Part shown: piece after piece, positions 10,337-20,809 of the stretch
How the letters are laid out: every line of letters starts with the position of its first letter
Numbering within the stretch: position 1 is the first letter of the stretch
Assembly: GCF_016461715.1 (NCBI RefSeq)
Contig: NZ_JAEMUI010000020.1
Location: 1-64,000, forward strand
Source of the DNA: Marinomonas spartinae
Lineage (GTDB): Bacteria; Pseudomonadota; Gammaproteobacteria; Pseudomonadales; Marinomonadaceae
Reading direction: 5' to 3'
Length of the DNA: 64,000 bases
The notes under the pieces: generated by a model
The model's input: only the letters and a program-made list of their open reading frames with translations
What the model was told of the DNA's origin: nothing
The model's database searches: none
Position numbers and translations under genes: made by a program

Positions 10337-10561
10337 CTAGAACTCGTGGATAGGTTGCTTTTGCTTATCAACGTTATGTGCGTTGATCAAATTTTCAGCT
10401 ATCTCACGCAGTGCAACAACGGTCATTTTGTCGTCTTCAATGGCAACTTTCGCCTCTTCTCCACCAGTGGCAAGCTGACGTGCACGTTTGGATGCCACCA
10501 TCACTAACTCAAAGCGGTTATCAACGTTCTCTAAACAATCTTCTACGGTAACTCGAGCCAT
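10337..10561 (-). CDS. rpoZ: RNA polymerase omega subunit
   Basis: Small RNA polymerase subunit that helps assemble beta-prime and is linked to the ppGpp site. The 74-aa product starts [10 protein letters not shown] and has [16 protein letters not shown], the hallmark region for beta-prime contact, followed by the conserved VVALREIAE helix. The length is short but normal for the family. A clear AGAGGT lies about 5 nt before the ATG. It sits between gmk and spoT on the same strand. Confidence 0.97.
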   Translation of the reverse strand: MARVTVEDCLENVDNRFELVMVASKRARQLATGGEEAKVAIEDDKMTVVALREIAENLINAHNVDKQKQPIHEF

Positions 10562-10619
10562 ATTGACCTCTAATGTGCGGTTATCTAGTTATATATATGT
10601 CATTCTACTTAAGGGCTTC

Positions 10620-11243
10620 TTATAATGACAAGAGGTCATTAATGAGATTGCCATTTTTTTGTTCGATTAGACGGGTTTTAGCGCGCATTGCCATAAAAAT
10701 GGCTTGCATGGTCGCTAAAGCGCTATCGAAATCATCATTAACGATGACAAAGTCGTACTCTTGATAGTGAGACATTTCATTGACCGCTTTGCTCATACGG
10801 CGAGAAATGACCTCTTCTGAATCGGTTCCTCGTCCTTTTAGCCTTTCTTCCAGTACGCTTAAAGACGGTGGTAATATAAACAAGCCTATGGCATTTGGAT
10901 ATAAATTGCGAACTTGTCGTGCCCCTTGCCAGTCAATTTCTAAAATGACATCCAAACCTTGCTCTAGCATATCAAAAACAGACTGTTTTGAGGTGCCATA
11001 AAAATTATCAAAGACTTGAGCATGTTCAAAAAACGCCTTCTGCTCAATCATGACATTAAATTCATCTACACTGGTAAAGTAATATTCGCGGCCATGCTCT
11101 TCTCCTGTTCGAGGTGCTCGGGTTGTGTGAGATACCGAGATACGCACCTTGTCGTCTGCCTTTAATAAGGCTTTGTATAAAGACGACTTTCCGGCCCCAG
11201 AGGGGGCTGACAAGATAAATAAATTTCCAGTATGTTGTTCCAT
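10620..11243 (-). CDS. gmk: Guanylate kinase
   Basis: Phosphorylates GMP to GDP with ATP in purine salvage and nucleotide supply. The P-loop is [11 protein letters not shown] near residues 12-22. The GMP-binding segment [21 protein letters not shown] and the [12 protein letters not shown] motif are intact. The length of 207 aa is normal. The ATG is preceded on its own strand by CCTCCT, which resembles the anti-Shine-Dalgarno rather than a ribosome-binding site. No in-frame ATG, GTG or TTG lies between it and an upstream stop, so this start is retained although its initiation context is unusual. It is the first gene of the operon. Confidence 0.96.
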   Translation of the reverse strand: MEQHTGNLFILSAPSGAGKSSLYKALLKADDKVRISVSHTTRAPRTGEEHGREYYFTSVDEFNVMIEQKAFFEHAQVFDNFYGTSKQSVFDMLEQGLDVILEIDWQGARQVRNLYPNAIGLFILPPSLSVLEERLKGRGTDSEEVISRRMSKAVNEMSHYQEYDFVIVNDDFDSALATMQAIFMAMRAKTRLIEQKNGNLINDLLSL

Positions 11244-11692
11244 AGGAGGTAATAGAAACTCTTCTTTTCGGTTTAAATGGATTAAGGAATCAATGGGTTA
11301 AGGAAAGTTCGCATAGGGTGTTTTGGAACGACCAGAGTGCTTACAGGAGTGTCTGTCATTAGGACTCTGTCAGAGCCATCTCACGTCTCATAACTTGTCC
11401 ATACCTAATTTAAAGTACTATACCATAGAAGCTTCTTTTCTAGGCCTATTGTGTACGATTTATCCATAATTTTTTGTTACCGTGAGTGCTGAACTTGAGA
11501 TTTTTTGTTTTCTCAAATGCGCGATGAGCTTTTTACGCCACAGCGTTTAGAGAGTGGCATAGAGTCTTTTTAATAAAGACTATGGCTGGCTTTACTGTAC
11601 AAAAGTTAAGCATTTCACGCTGGACAATCATCATTTGCCGTCTATGCTTTTTCTAGTGCCACTACTTTTGTGTCTTGAACAAGGACTGTTTA
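11244..11692. other. Divergent intergenic region between gmk and the REC-EAL gene
   Basis: About 450 nt without a supported gene. It must hold the promoters for gmk (-) and for the regulator gene (+). Two inverted repeats are visible: TTGAGA N10 TCTCAA at 11495-11516, and a 7-bp-arm AGTCTTT/AAAGACT pair at 11563-11581, about 110 nt before the regulator start. Neither is followed by a clear terminator tract, and neither could be matched to a known operator. Confidence 0.4.
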
Positions 11693-13906
11693 ATGGGTGC
11701 CTTACATAATGACCTAACCTCTACTTTTCAGGAAACATTACCTTATTACAAAGTGTTATCCGTAGAGGACGATCTGGATTATCAAGCGGCGTTGCTGACT
11801 CCTATGTCGTCATTGAAGTTCAATGGTAAGGGGGTTCAAATACTGACCGCAAACTCGGCTGTCAGTGCCGCAACATTGTTAGCGCAGCATTCAGATATCA
11901 GTGTGATTCTTCTGGATGTAGTGATGGAAACCGACACAGCGGGCTTGTGTTTGGTCAACACTATTCGTCAAGAGTTGGGGAATCATTTAGTCAGAGTCGT
12001 GTTGCTAACGGGTCAACCCGGCATGGCACCGGTTAAAGACATTATGAATGAGTATGATATTGATGACTGCTGGAGCAAATCCGAGCTGACTCATGATCAC
12101 TTGCAAACCATTATATTAAGTAATTTACGCACTTGGCATCATCTTAATACCCTGCGTGAAGCGCGCCAAGGCTTGCAGTTCTTGGTGGAATCGACACAAC
12201 GTTTGGCCAAACGACAGGATATGATTCCCTACATTCAGTCCGTTCAAAAAGAAATCACCCAACTCTTTCCCTGCCATAAAGGCTGTGTAGTTTGCGCTTC
12301 TAATGTGAAGAATCGTCTGCATCTTGACCAGGCCCTAGTGATTGCTGCCTGTGGTGAGTTTGAATCCTTTTTGCACCAGCCTTTAAACCGTATTTCTCAG
12401 AATGAGGCGCTATTGGCGGGCATGAAGCAGGCATTTGAAACACGCTCTCATGTGTTTCTTGAGGATAAGTGCGTGTTGTATTTTGCCAATGAAGAGCTGG
12501 GAGACGATGAATACATTATCATCGTTACGTTATCGCGTCGCCTTGCAGGTAATGAGACGACGTTACTGAAGGTCATGAGTGAAAACATCAGTGTTGGCTT
12601 TCGTAATGTGGCGCTGCATGGAAAGTTATCCGAGTTAGCTTACTTCGATATCTCGTCTGGTATGTACAATAAAAACTGGTTAGCGCGAGAGTTACGCCAT
12701 ATGTCTGAACTGGATAAGCAGAGTGCGCAGCTTGTGATGTTTCAAGTGGACGACTTTGCTCATAAGCAGACCGCATTTGGTTTGGCGTTTGGACAGCAAC
12801 TCATGCAGATGCTGTATCTACATCTGTGTGAGCACTTTACTAAAGGGGTTGAAATCGCACTTACCGAACGGGATACCTTAGCCATTCTGATTCGGCGTTA
12901 TCCTACGTTTGATGAAACGTCTTTGACTCCGATAGTACATGCGTGTTTTAACTTTAAAAGCAGCCTTCATACCGTGGACATGATTGCAGGGCTGGTGAAA
13001 CTAGCAGATTTTCCCCATTTTACCCCAGAGCAACTGATTAACGCGGGAGAGTGCGCTGTAGAGCATGCTCGTCAAAATGGTCGTCACTTTTTGGTTTTCA
13101 ATGAAAAGCTGGCGTCATCCATGGTTAGGCGTTATGGCCTGTTAAATGATTTGCGCCAAGCTATCCTTGATAATGAGATCAGTATTTTTTTACAACCTAA
13201 AGTCTCTTTGAAAGACGGACGTTTAGTGGGGTTTGAGGCTTTGGCTCGTTGGAAACATAAAGATGGGCATTTCGTTCCTCCTGATCAGTTTATTCCCCTC
13301 GCAGAAAGCTGTGGTTTGATTGGCAAACTGGACCATTGGGTGATGCTTTTGTCTTGTCGTGCGGTATTATTTTTAGAAGAAAATGCCATTCATTTGCCCA
13401 TCTCTGTGAATGTTGCGGGGAGTGAATTGTTAAGAGCGGATTATTTTGATCGGTTGATTGCGCTGTTAGAACAAGAAAAAGTACCGCCAAATTTAATTGA
13501 ATTAGAGATTACCGAAACTCAACTTATTCAAGAAAAAGTATCGTTATTTCCACGTCTGGAGTCCCTGAAAAACTGCGGTATTCGCATTAATGTGGATGAC
13601 TTTGGTACGGGCTACTCCTCCCTAGCGTACCTATCCTCCTTACCCGTCTCCACATTGAAGGTGGATCACAGCTTTGTTTGGAACATGGATTACTCCGAGA
13701 AAGATCAAAAAATACTTAAAATGATCATCGACTTAGGCTGCTCTCTCGATCTGAAGGTCATCGCGGAAGGCATTGAAACGCAAGAACAATACCAGAAATT
13801 GCTGACATTAGGTTGCCATGAAGGGCAAGGGTATTTGTTTTGCCCTCCTTTGCCCATCTCTCAGGTGGTGAGTTGGGCAAAAAGTTATATGGCGTCGCAA
13901 CAGTAA
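11693..13906 (+). CDS. Response regulator with REC, DUF3369-like and EAL domains
   Basis: Probable phosphorylation-controlled cyclic-di-GMP phosphodiesterase of 737 aa. The N-terminal receiver (about 18-145) has the acidic pair in SVEDD and the phospho-acceptor aspartate in ILLDVVM. A middle region beginning LVESTQRLAKRQDM resembles DUF3369. A GGDEF-like segment (about 310-460) has no GG[DE]EF motif, so cyclase activity is unlikely. The C-terminal EAL domain (about 485-730) keeps GFEALARW, the DDFGTGYSS loop and VIAEGIET, so hydrolysis of c-di-GMP is plausible. The ATG at 11693 has AAGGA 7 nt upstream and is preferred over a TTG at 11675. The histidine kinase gene starts on the base after its stop, making them probable partners. 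Confidence 0.88.
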   Translation: MGALHNDLTSTFQETLPYYKVLSVEDDLDYQAALLTPMSSLKFNGKGVQILTANSAVSAATLLAQHSDISVILLDVVMETDTAGLCLVNTIRQELGNHLVRVVLLTGQPGMAPVKDIMNEYDIDDCWSKSELTHDHLQTIILSNLRTWHHLNTLREARQGLQFLVESTQRLAKRQDMIPYIQSVQKEITQLFPCHKGCVVCASNVKNRLHLDQALVIAACGEFESFLHQPLNRISQNEALLAGMKQAFETRSHVFLEDKCVLYFANEELGDDEYIIIVTLSRRLAGNETTLLKVMSENISVGFRNVALHGKLSELAYFDISSGMYNKNWLARELRHMSELDKQSAQLVMFQVDDFAHKQTAFGLAFGQQLMQMLYLHLCEHFTKGVEIALTERDTLAILIRRYPTFDETSLTPIVHACFNFKSSLHTVDMIAGLVKLADFPHFTPEQLINAGECAVEHARQNGRHFLVFNEKLASSMVRRYGLLNDLRQAILDNEISIFLQPKVSLKDGRLVGFEALARWKHKDGHFVPPDQFIPLAESCGLIGKLDHWVMLLSCRAVLFLEENAIHLPISVNVAGSELLRADYFDRLIALLEQEKVPPNLIELEITETQLIQEKVSLFPRLESLKNCGIRINVDDFGTGYSSLAYLSSLPVSTLKVDHSFVWNMDYSEKDQKILKMIIDLGCSLDLKVIAEGIETQEQYQKLLTLGCHEGQGYLFCPPLPISQVVSWAKSYMASQQ

Positions 13907-15772
13907 ATGAGGTGGGGGACGAAAAAAAATTATTATTTGCTGACCTGTTGGGCCTTTATTCTGCTCATTATTATCGTGATTGCATGGCGTAACTACGAAT
14001 TATTAAAAACCCAATATATTAGCCAGATTCGTCTAGACGAGACGGAAATTTTGTCCCGGGGCAGTAGCCTGTTTAATCGAGAATTAGGGCATTTAAAAAA
14101 TGTCACATTGTTTCTACGCAACAGTGTGGAAGCCAAATTATCGTCGATTGATCCAAATAATACGCCGCTATGGCGTCAGTCGGTGATTGATACTTTTTCT
14201 CAATTCGCGAATATGTCTCCCCTGATTTCTCAAGTGCGTTGGCTGAGTCTGGATGGGCAAGAGCGCATCCGAGTGAACCGGGTGAACGGAGCATTATCGG
14301 TAGTTAAAGAAGAATACCTTCAGAGTAAAGCGGATCGGTACTATTTCCAACAAGCCAAGAGGGCGACAGGAAATCATGTTTATATCTCACCCATCGATCT
14401 CAATATTGAAAATGGTCAGATTGTCACGCCCATTGAACCGACCGTTAGGGCCGCGATTATGCTGCAACCGCAATATAAAGGGATGTTGGTGGTGAATTAC
14501 CATTTACGAAGTTTGTTTGACAGTTTGCGAGCTTTAGCCAATAACAGTGTCTTTTTGGATGTGGTGAGTCCCACAGGCGAATGGCTGATTAGCCAAGAGA
14601 AACCGCTTGAATGGGCTCAGACACTGAATTCGTTATCATTAGAAAAAAGTATGTCATCTCGATACCCTAAGGCATGGAACACCTTGACGACTGACGGCTT
14701 TTTTGCCAGCTTCATCTATGCAGAGCAAGTCTGGAGTGGCATGAAGGTTCTGACAGACGAGGACCCATCGTCGGTGACGCAAGATGAGTCCAGCTACTTA
14801 TATTTCATCGCCCGTTCTTGGCCACAAAATTTGATGGTCAAGAGTCATACTTTGCTCGCTTATACCTTTGTGATTGGTTTTTTATGCTTTGTGGTGTTAG
14901 CTGGTCTGGCTTGGTGGCAAATAGAAGCCTATTACAAACGCCAAGCACTGCTTTTGGCCTTGGAAAGTGAAAAAGTCCATTTAAAAAATACCAATAAAGA
15001 GCTCAATACGGCCAATCAGCGCTTGGTTTTATTGCAAGATGAACTGGTTGAAAACAGTCGACTTTCCTCTTTAGGCATGATGGTGGCTGGGTTAGCCCAT
15101 GAAATGAATACCCCATTAGGTGGTGCTAAGATGGCATTGTCTTCTTTACAAGCTCTGTTGACGCGAGACGAAGCTGATTTCGCTCACTCAAACTACCGTT
15201 CGATGATTCATTCACTGCAGATTACGGAAAAGAACCTGATGCGAGCTATTGAGCTCGTCTCAAGTTTCAAACGCCTAACGTCCAACCAAGCGGCACAAGA
15301 GAGTGTTTCCTTCCAACTGCATCAAGTATTAAACGACTTTATGACGACCTTTCGTCCGAGTCTAAAACAACATTCTAATATTAAAATTGAGGTAGACTGT
15401 CCTCAAGACATTCGTCTGCAAAGCCATCCAGGCGTATTAACGCAGGTGATACAAAACCTAGTCGATAATGCATTAAGTCATGGGTTTGATGAAAATATGA
15501 CGGGGACGATTCTTCTCAAGGCGCGTTGTCAGGCCGGGCTGCTCATCTTGATGGTGCAAGACAATGGCAAAGGCATTGCCCCAGAGATGAAAGAAACGCT
15601 CTTTAATCCATTCGTGACGACTGGCCGTTCCCGTATGCACACAGGACTGGGGCTGTATTTGGTGCGTCAATGGGTTTATAAATTATTGAAAGGGCGTATT
15701 GATGTTACCTCAGAGTTGGGCAAGGGAACCTGCTTTACTCTCACCTTTGGGTTGACTGGGGAAGAGACATGA
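13907..15772 (+). CDS. Membrane sensor histidine kinase
   Basis: Inner-membrane kinase of 621 aa. Hydrophobic helices near residues 12-29 and 318-338 bracket a large periplasmic region that looks Cache-like but is unassigned. A short coiled coil leads to the HisKA domain, with the phospho-acceptor H398 in GLAHEMNTPLGG. The HATPase_c domain has NLVDNALSHG (N box), DNGKGI (G1) and GLGLYLV (G2). The gene directly abuts the upstream REC-EAL gene, which suggests that the kinase phosphorylates that receiver and thereby sets c-di-GMP turnover. The signal is unknown. Confidence 0.88.
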   Translation: MRWGTKKNYYLLTCWAFILLIIIVIAWRNYELLKTQYISQIRLDETEILSRGSSLFNRELGHLKNVTLFLRNSVEAKLSSIDPNNTPLWRQSVIDTFSQFANMSPLISQVRWLSLDGQERIRVNRVNGALSVVKEEYLQSKADRYYFQQAKRATGNHVYISPIDLNIENGQIVTPIEPTVRAAIMLQPQYKGMLVVNYHLRSLFDSLRALANNSVFLDVVSPTGEWLISQEKPLEWAQTLNSLSLEKSMSSRYPKAWNTLTTDGFFASFIYAEQVWSGMKVLTDEDPSSVTQDESSYLYFIARSWPQNLMVKSHTLLAYTFVIGFLCFVVLAGLAWWQIEAYYKRQALLLALESEKVHLKNTNKELNTANQRLVLLQDELVENSRLSSLGMMVAGLAHEMNTPLGGAKMALSSLQALLTRDEADFAHSNYRSMIHSLQITEKNLMRAIELVSSFKRLTSNQAAQESVSFQLHQVLNDFMTTFRPSLKQHSNIKIEVDCPQDIRLQSHPGVLTQVIQNLVDNALSHGFDENMTGTILLKARCQAGLLILMVQDNGKGIAPEMKETLFNPFVTTGRSRMHTGLGLYLVRQWVYKLLKGRIDVTSELGKGTCFTLTFGLTGEET

Positions 15773-15899
15773 GGCGTTTGTGTCAATTTGTACGCATGAT
15801 ATAAAAAAACTATAAAAGCAATTTTTATAATTTCATTTCATAATCTATAAGGTTTCTTGATAATCGCTCCCATTATCAACGTCGCGAGGGGAAGCGATT

Positions 15900-17531
15900 A
15901 TGTTATCAAGAATATCCATTGCCAGAGCCATGCAATGGGGCTTTGGTGTCGCCATTACCATGGTGTTGGCTTTAGGCTTCTATCTTATTGTCGTGATCAG
16001 TAACGTTCGCGATCAATTTAACACTTTGGTCACACATAACTTACAAGTGCAATCCGTTCTCTCGGATTTGCGCTTTTACACCGTCACCTATCGGCGCTTT
16101 GCCTTGGATTATGGGCTAACAACCAGTGCCAGTGCACATAAAGACATTCAAAAAACCATCGATGAAAATGATGAGAAGGTTGATGCGTCACTGGATCGTT
16201 TCAGTACAGTAGCGGATACACCTGACATGAAAGCCTTTATGGAAACGGTGAAGTCTCGCATTAATGTGTACCGGGGGATGCAAAACAACTACCTTTCTTT
16301 AATTGACCAAGGGAAAATCGATAAAGCTCGAGTGGAAATGCTAGGGCCAATGCTCGACCCGTTTAACATCATTGTGGACTCTCTTAGTGAGTTACAAGAA
16401 CAGTTACTAACGCAAGGTCTCAAGATGAAAGAAGATGAGTCCCGATCCATGGGGCGGGCTATCTTTACTGAAGCGATGGTCGGGGGGATTGTGTTGTTGT
16501 TTTTGATGGTGTTTGGCGTCTTGCTGACTCGCAAAGTGAACAAACCTTTGGGGCTGCTGATTGAGCAAATGAATACGGTTGAAAACGGTGACTTGCGCAC
16601 TCGTCTGGACTTAACACAATTTGCTGACGATGAGTTAGGTCGTGCCGCCCATTCATTTGATCAAATGCAACAAGGCATTTATCGACTTGCTGAAGGAGTG
16701 CAACATAACACGCAGACCGTCGAGCACATCAGTCAAACCATGCTAGAACGGATGTCCAGCACCACAATACGTTTGGATCAGCAAAAAAGTGAAATCAGCT
16801 CAGTGTCATCGGCTATGTCTCAATTACAGAGCAGCTTTGCTGATGTCGCCCAGCATACGGTGACCGCCGCGCAAAGTGCCGCCGATGTGAAAGAGCATGC
16901 GACCAATAGCCGAGAAGTCATTCAAGCCTCTTTGAACCAAACCGAATCTTTGTCTAATGCGATTTCGCAAGCGTCTGAGGTCACTCAAGCGCTGAAAGAA
17001 GACAGCGCTGGGATCGAAATGATTTCTCAAGTCATTCGTAACATCACGGATCAAACCAACTTGTTGGCACTAAATGCCGCCATTGAAGCCGCCAGAGCTG
17101 GTGAGGCAGGACGAGGTTTTGCTGTTGTTGCGAACGAAATCCGCTCTTTGGCGCAAAAAACGCAAGATTCTATTGATGAGATCAACAAGACCATTGAGGT
17201 GATTGAAAACCATGCCGAGCAAGCCGTTAGCACAATGGAAGTCAGTCAAACTCAAATGCGTTCAGGGTTAGAAAAAGCCCGCAGTAGTCAAGAGAGCATT
17301 GGACATGTGATGGCCTCTTCGACAACCATTGATGGTATGGGCCAGATGATTGCGGCTGCCACCGAGCAACAATTGATTGTGGCGAAAGAGTTGACGCACA
17401 GTATCAATGAAATCCACCAAGTGTCTCAGGACATTCACCGCAGCGTCCATGACACTGAGCGACTCAGTGAAGAACTGAAAGAAGCCAGTGTGAGCTTAAG
17501 CCGAGTGTCTTCGCGCTTTCGACTAAGATAA
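15900..17531 (+). CDS. Methyl-accepting chemotaxis protein
   Basis: Transmembrane chemoreceptor of 543 aa. Helices near residues 12-34 and 193-215 bracket a roughly 155-residue, helix-rich periplasmic region with the look of a four-helix-bundle ligand-binding domain. A HAMP domain follows (about 216-270), then the signalling domain with the invariant hairpin tip [19 protein letters not shown] and [15 protein letters not shown] precedes the ATG by about 8 nt. It is 127 nt downstream of the kinase gene on the same strand, perhaps with its own promoter. The ligand cannot be told from sequence. Confidence 0.93.
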   Translation: MLSRISIARAMQWGFGVAITMVLALGFYLIVVISNVRDQFNTLVTHNLQVQSVLSDLRFYTVTYRRFALDYGLTTSASAHKDIQKTIDENDEKVDASLDRFSTVADTPDMKAFMETVKSRINVYRGMQNNYLSLIDQGKIDKARVEMLGPMLDPFNIIVDSLSELQEQLLTQGLKMKEDESRSMGRAIFTEAMVGGIVLLFLMVFGVLLTRKVNKPLGLLIEQMNTVENGDLRTRLDLTQFADDELGRAAHSFDQMQQGIYRLAEGVQHNTQTVEHISQTMLERMSSTTIRLDQQKSEISSVSSAMSQLQSSFADVAQHTVTAAQSAADVKEHATNSREVIQASLNQTESLSNAISQASEVTQALKEDSAGIEMISQVIRNITDQTNLLALNAAIEAARAGEAGRGFAVVANEIRSLAQKTQDSIDEINKTIEVIENHAEQAVSTMEVSQTQMRSGLEKARSSQESIGHVMASSTTIDGMGQMIAAATEQQLIVAKELTHSINEIHQVSQDIHRSVHDTERLSEELKEASVSLSRVSSRFRLR

Positions 17532-17616
17532 GGGACTTAGCAAAAGACTGAGCTTGAGAAAGATAGAGCTTGGGAATATAGGATACCCAGCGGTTAATTT
17601 AATGACCTTGTCATAT

Positions 17617-17653
17617 AAAACCCCCAGCGACTTATATGTCGTTGGGGGTTTTT
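17617..17653. terminator. Rho-independent terminator after the chemoreceptor gene
   Basis: An 11-nt GC-rich stem (17621-17631 with 17638-17648, one G-U pair) has a six-base loop and is flanked by AAAA on the left and TTTTT on the right. It lies between two convergent genes and could serve both. Confidence 0.85.
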
Positions 17654-17675
17654 AAATGCCTTTTAGGGGCATTCT

Positions 17676-19688
17676 CTAGTGCTTAATCGGACTGCTGCTC
17701 TTATCCGTAAACCCCTTAACCTGTGAGTTTAATTGCCAGCGTAATAACTCAGGCAAGGCCTTTTGGCGCTCCTGCTGTTGCTCGCTAGGTACCATGCTCT
17801 TGGTTTTCGTTCGTAGCCCAGTGGCCGTAGCCCACGGATAAAAAGCAGGGTTACCGCTCATCGGGTAGGCACCGTTTTTATCGATCCATAAGGTGACGTT
17901 GTAGCCAAACGCACGGCTCGGGTCGTCCACTGGCGCCAGCATATTTCGACCTGCAATGGCTTGATAGGGCGTATCCGATAAACTGAGATTGTACAGTGTT
18001 GGGAAGATGTCTTTATGAGAACCTACCCGATTCGGATCGTACGTCCACTTCGTATGGGCAAGAATCGACTTGGGGACATGCAGATAGAATGGCACCGCAC
18101 GATCAAGCACTTGCTCTTGTGGATAGAAGGCATTCAGACGCCGCATCTGGTGATCCCCAGTGCTGGCGATAATAGTATGGTCGCCAGCCGGAGACGCTTC
18201 TACTGCGCTGACAAACTGACCAAAGGCATCCGCCGCAAACTGGTAGGTTTCCAGTATATTTTTTTGCGACGCTTTAGTATCCGCCGAGTGTTTTAGCACT
18301 TCAGGAGTGAGGGCATAGGGCGCGGGATGATAGCGTTTCGGTGTCTCATAGGGGGGATGGTTGGTAATGGTCAAAATGGTAATAAACAGCGGCTTTTTGC
18401 TTTTTTCGCTGAGTAATTTTTCTGCCAAACGGAAAGCGTAATCATCCGGTACGCCCCACGCTCCCAATTCTGAGGCAGATTGTGGGTACATTTCCATTAG
18501 CGTATTTTGATCATATACCTCATCGACGCCTTGTCTTGGTAAGTAGTTCACCAAATTACGCCACGCCATGTTGCCCGGGGAAATAAAAATGGTTTTATAG
18601 CCGGCTTTTTTGTACACATCGAATGGTACGCCGTGCAGCGTCACTTTTTGTTCCGAACTGTGGCTGATGTTTTCAAATGGGCTGTGGAACAGCATCGCGG
18701 CCAGAGAGGGGGCTGTGCCATTGTCTTCGGATAAAAAGCGTTTAAAAACAAAATCTTCTTTAAAGTGTGGACGCAGATGGCCGAGCAAATCATTCACTCC
18801 AGGTTCATCAAAGTCCAGCATGTTACTACCGAAGCTTTCCATCACTGTCATTACCACATTGGGCTTGTGTTGTGCTAACCAAGGGTTAACTGGAGTCCGT
18901 GCATCCAGCCCACTAATGCCTAGTTGTGCCTCTAAGGCTTTTCCGCGTTCATGACTGACAGGCGCGAAAGACTCGTCGGCCTTTTTATCATTAATGGCCC
19001 AATCCAGTGCCATAAAACCATTTGGCGACAGTTTATTCAGAATCAGTAACTGGGACACCTGGGCATTACCACGGCGTAAAGGAAAGGTGCCGACACTACC
19101 TCGGGACGCAATGGCAAGTACGATGGTGGCAATGAGCAGGTAAATAATAAAAATCCCCGTGTGCCAATGCTGTCGTGCTTTATCTCGCAGGGTGTGTTTG
19201 GCAAGACGGAAGGAGATAAAAGCCAATAGCAAACCGCACAGCACTGCGCGAATAACAGGGTAGTCCTGCCAAATAGTCAGTAAGACGTTTTGCGTGTCAT
19301 CATTGACGATACCAAAAGCGAAAATATCAAAATGGTTATGGTAGGTCTGGTAGTAGTAAAAGTTACTGATAGTGACCATCACCACAAGAAACATAATGAG
19401 CCCCATCAAATAGGGGCTGATGGCCTTCAGCACTCGCCATGTGAATCGATTCGCACAGAATAAGAAACCAACTAACAAAAAAGGCGACATGAACAGACCG
19501 CCAATACGCAAGTCGTAGCGAACCCCAATGGACCACATGCGGGTAACATCGTCACTGTGTTTTGCTAACTCAGCAGGGACGGCGAAATAGTGAAGCATAA
19601 AATAACGCCCCGTCATTAATACTAACGCGATAAAAATGACTTGGATCGCTATTGTGACCAATAATGGCCGCATTCGACTCTGATACAT
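17676..19688 (-). CDS. LtaS/OpgB-like membrane sulfatase-fold phosphotransferase
   Basis: Inner-membrane enzyme of the alkaline-phosphatase/sulfatase superfamily (LTA synthase / phosphoglycerol transferase group). Five or so N-terminal hydrophobic helices (to about residue 205) precede a periplasmic catalytic domain. That domain has NVVMTVMESFGSN (metal site), a candidate nucleophile threonine in DNGTAPS, and STGDHQ for the second metal. In Gram-negative bacteria such proteins usually decorate periplasmic glucans or envelope lipids; the substrate here is unknown. The frame is open 64 codons further upstream, but the ATG at 19688 begins right before the first helix and has AGGA about 11 nt upstream, giving 670 aa. 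Confidence 0.82.
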   Translation of the reverse strand: MYQSRMRPLLVTIAIQVIFIALVLMTGRYFMLHYFAVPAELAKHSDDVTRMWSIGVRYDLRIGGLFMSPFLLVGFLFCANRFTWRVLKAISPYLMGLIMFLVVMVTISNFYYYQTYHNHFDIFAFGIVNDDTQNVLLTIWQDYPVIRAVLCGLLLAFISFRLAKHTLRDKARQHWHTGIFIIYLLIATIVLAIASRGSVGTFPLRRGNAQVSQLLILNKLSPNGFMALDWAINDKKADESFAPVSHERGKALEAQLGISGLDARTPVNPWLAQHKPNVVMTVMESFGSNMLDFDEPGVNDLLGHLRPHFKEDFVFKRFLSEDNGTAPSLAAMLFHSPFENISHSSEQKVTLHGVPFDVYKKAGYKTIFISPGNMAWRNLVNYLPRQGVDEVYDQNTLMEMYPQSASELGAWGVPDDYAFRLAEKLLSEKSKKPLFITILTITNHPPYETPKRYHPAPYALTPEVLKHSADTKASQKNILETYQFAADAFGQFVSAVEASPAGDHTIIASTGDHQMRRLNAFYPQEQVLDRAVPFYLHVPKSILAHTKWTYDPNRVGSHKDIFPTLYNLSLSDTPYQAIAGRNMLAPVDDPSRAFGYNVTLWIDKNGAYPMSGNPAFYPWATATGLRTKTKSMVPSEQQQERQKALPELLRWQLNSQVKGFTDKSSSPIKH

Positions 19689-19928
19689 CGTTGTGACTAT
19701 CCTAAAATACACAAATAAGGGCCGATTATACCACTCAATAAATGGACAGTGCCGAGATAAAAAGTCGCTAGCCGTAGCGAAAATCTTGCTTCTTGCATAT
19801 TTAAAGCGAAAATTACGCAAAATGAGCGGTACTATTTTGATCGGGCATGACGTATCAAAATACGGCATACTTCTTACCATAACAGTGGCTTATAACAGTA
19901 GGTGATGATCAATCGAAGGAGTGAGGGA

Positions 19929-20789
19929 GTGGATGCGAAGGCGCGTTATGAAAAACGTATGCAGATGGTGTGTCAGTATATATATCAGCATCTTGATGAG
20001 GTGTTAACGGTGGAGATATTAAGTGAGGTCGCGCATTTCTCAAAGCATCATTTCCATCGACAATTTTCTGAATACATGGGTATCAATGTATTTAAATTCA
20101 TCCAGCAATTGCGTTTGAAACGGGCCTCCTATGAGTTGGTATTTCGCCCTGAAAAGCGCATTGTGGACATTGCCATGGACGCGCAATTTGATCATCCCGA
20201 ATCCTTTTCCAGAGCCTTCAAAAAAACCTTTGGTCAGTCACCGAGGGCGTTTCGCCAAGAGCCGAATTGGCTCAACTGGCGGCAGGAATGTCCAGTGACT
20301 GACAATCAGATGGAGCAATCCACGCAGGTGAATATTGTCGAATTTACCGAAACCCCTGTAGCGGTATACGAGCACCGTGGGCCGTTCGGCCAGATAGTGG
20401 CCTCGTCTTCTGCCTTTCAAGCCAGTTTGAAACGCATTGGCATCAACCCGTTACTAAAAGGTCGTTCGTTTGGTCTAGTGTACAACGACCCAAAAGAAGT
20501 GGCCCCGGAAGATTTTCGTTATGACCTTGCCGTTAAAGTAACGCAACCGATTATTGAGAACGACGAAGGCATCGTCAGAAAAGTTATTGCGGGTGGGCGC
20601 TGCGCGGTATTGCGCCACTTAGGCTCTCGGGACAACCTTGATGACAGTGTTCGAACCCTTTATGGGGCGTGGTTACCAAACAGTGGTGAAGAGCTTCGCG
20701 ATGCCCCTTGTTTTTTCGCCTTCTTGAACTCCTTAGCAGACGTTGCCGAACACGAGCTGATCACTGATATTTACCTACCACTAATTTAG
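19929..20789 (+). CDS. AraC-family regulator with GyrI-like effector domain
   Basis: Transcription factor of 286 aa with an N-terminal AraC DNA-binding domain: two helix-turn-helix units at about 25-110, and a conserved PESFSRAFKKTFGQSPRAFR end. A C-terminal GyrI-like small-molecule-binding domain occupies about 135-286. This Rob/BltR-like order often goes with drug or xenobiotic response. A GTG at 19929 preceded by AAGGAG at 8 nt gives an N-terminus MDAKARYEKR typical of the family and is preferred over GTG 19902/ATG 19905. It is divergent from the LtaS-like gene and convergent with the MFS gene, so its targets are not obvious. Confidence 0.85.
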   Translation: MDAKARYEKRMQMVCQYIYQHLDEVLTVEILSEVAHFSKHHFHRQFSEYMGINVFKFIQQLRLKRASYELVFRPEKRIVDIAMDAQFDHPESFSRAFKKTFGQSPRAFRQEPNWLNWRQECPVTDNQMEQSTQVNIVEFTETPVAVYEHRGPFGQIVASSSAFQASLKRIGINPLLKGRSFGLVYNDPKEVAPEDFRYDLAVKVTQPIIENDEGIVRKVIAGGRCAVLRHLGSRDNLDDSVRTLYGAWLPNSGEELRDAPCFFAFLNSLADVAEHELITDIYLPLI

Positions 20790-20809
20790 ATGTTGCTGAT
20801 ACTGATAAT

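Noticed and set aside
12600..13100. Active diguanylate cyclase domain in the REC-EAL protein
   Set aside because: No GG[DE]EF signature is present in the expected position; the domain is treated as degenerate.
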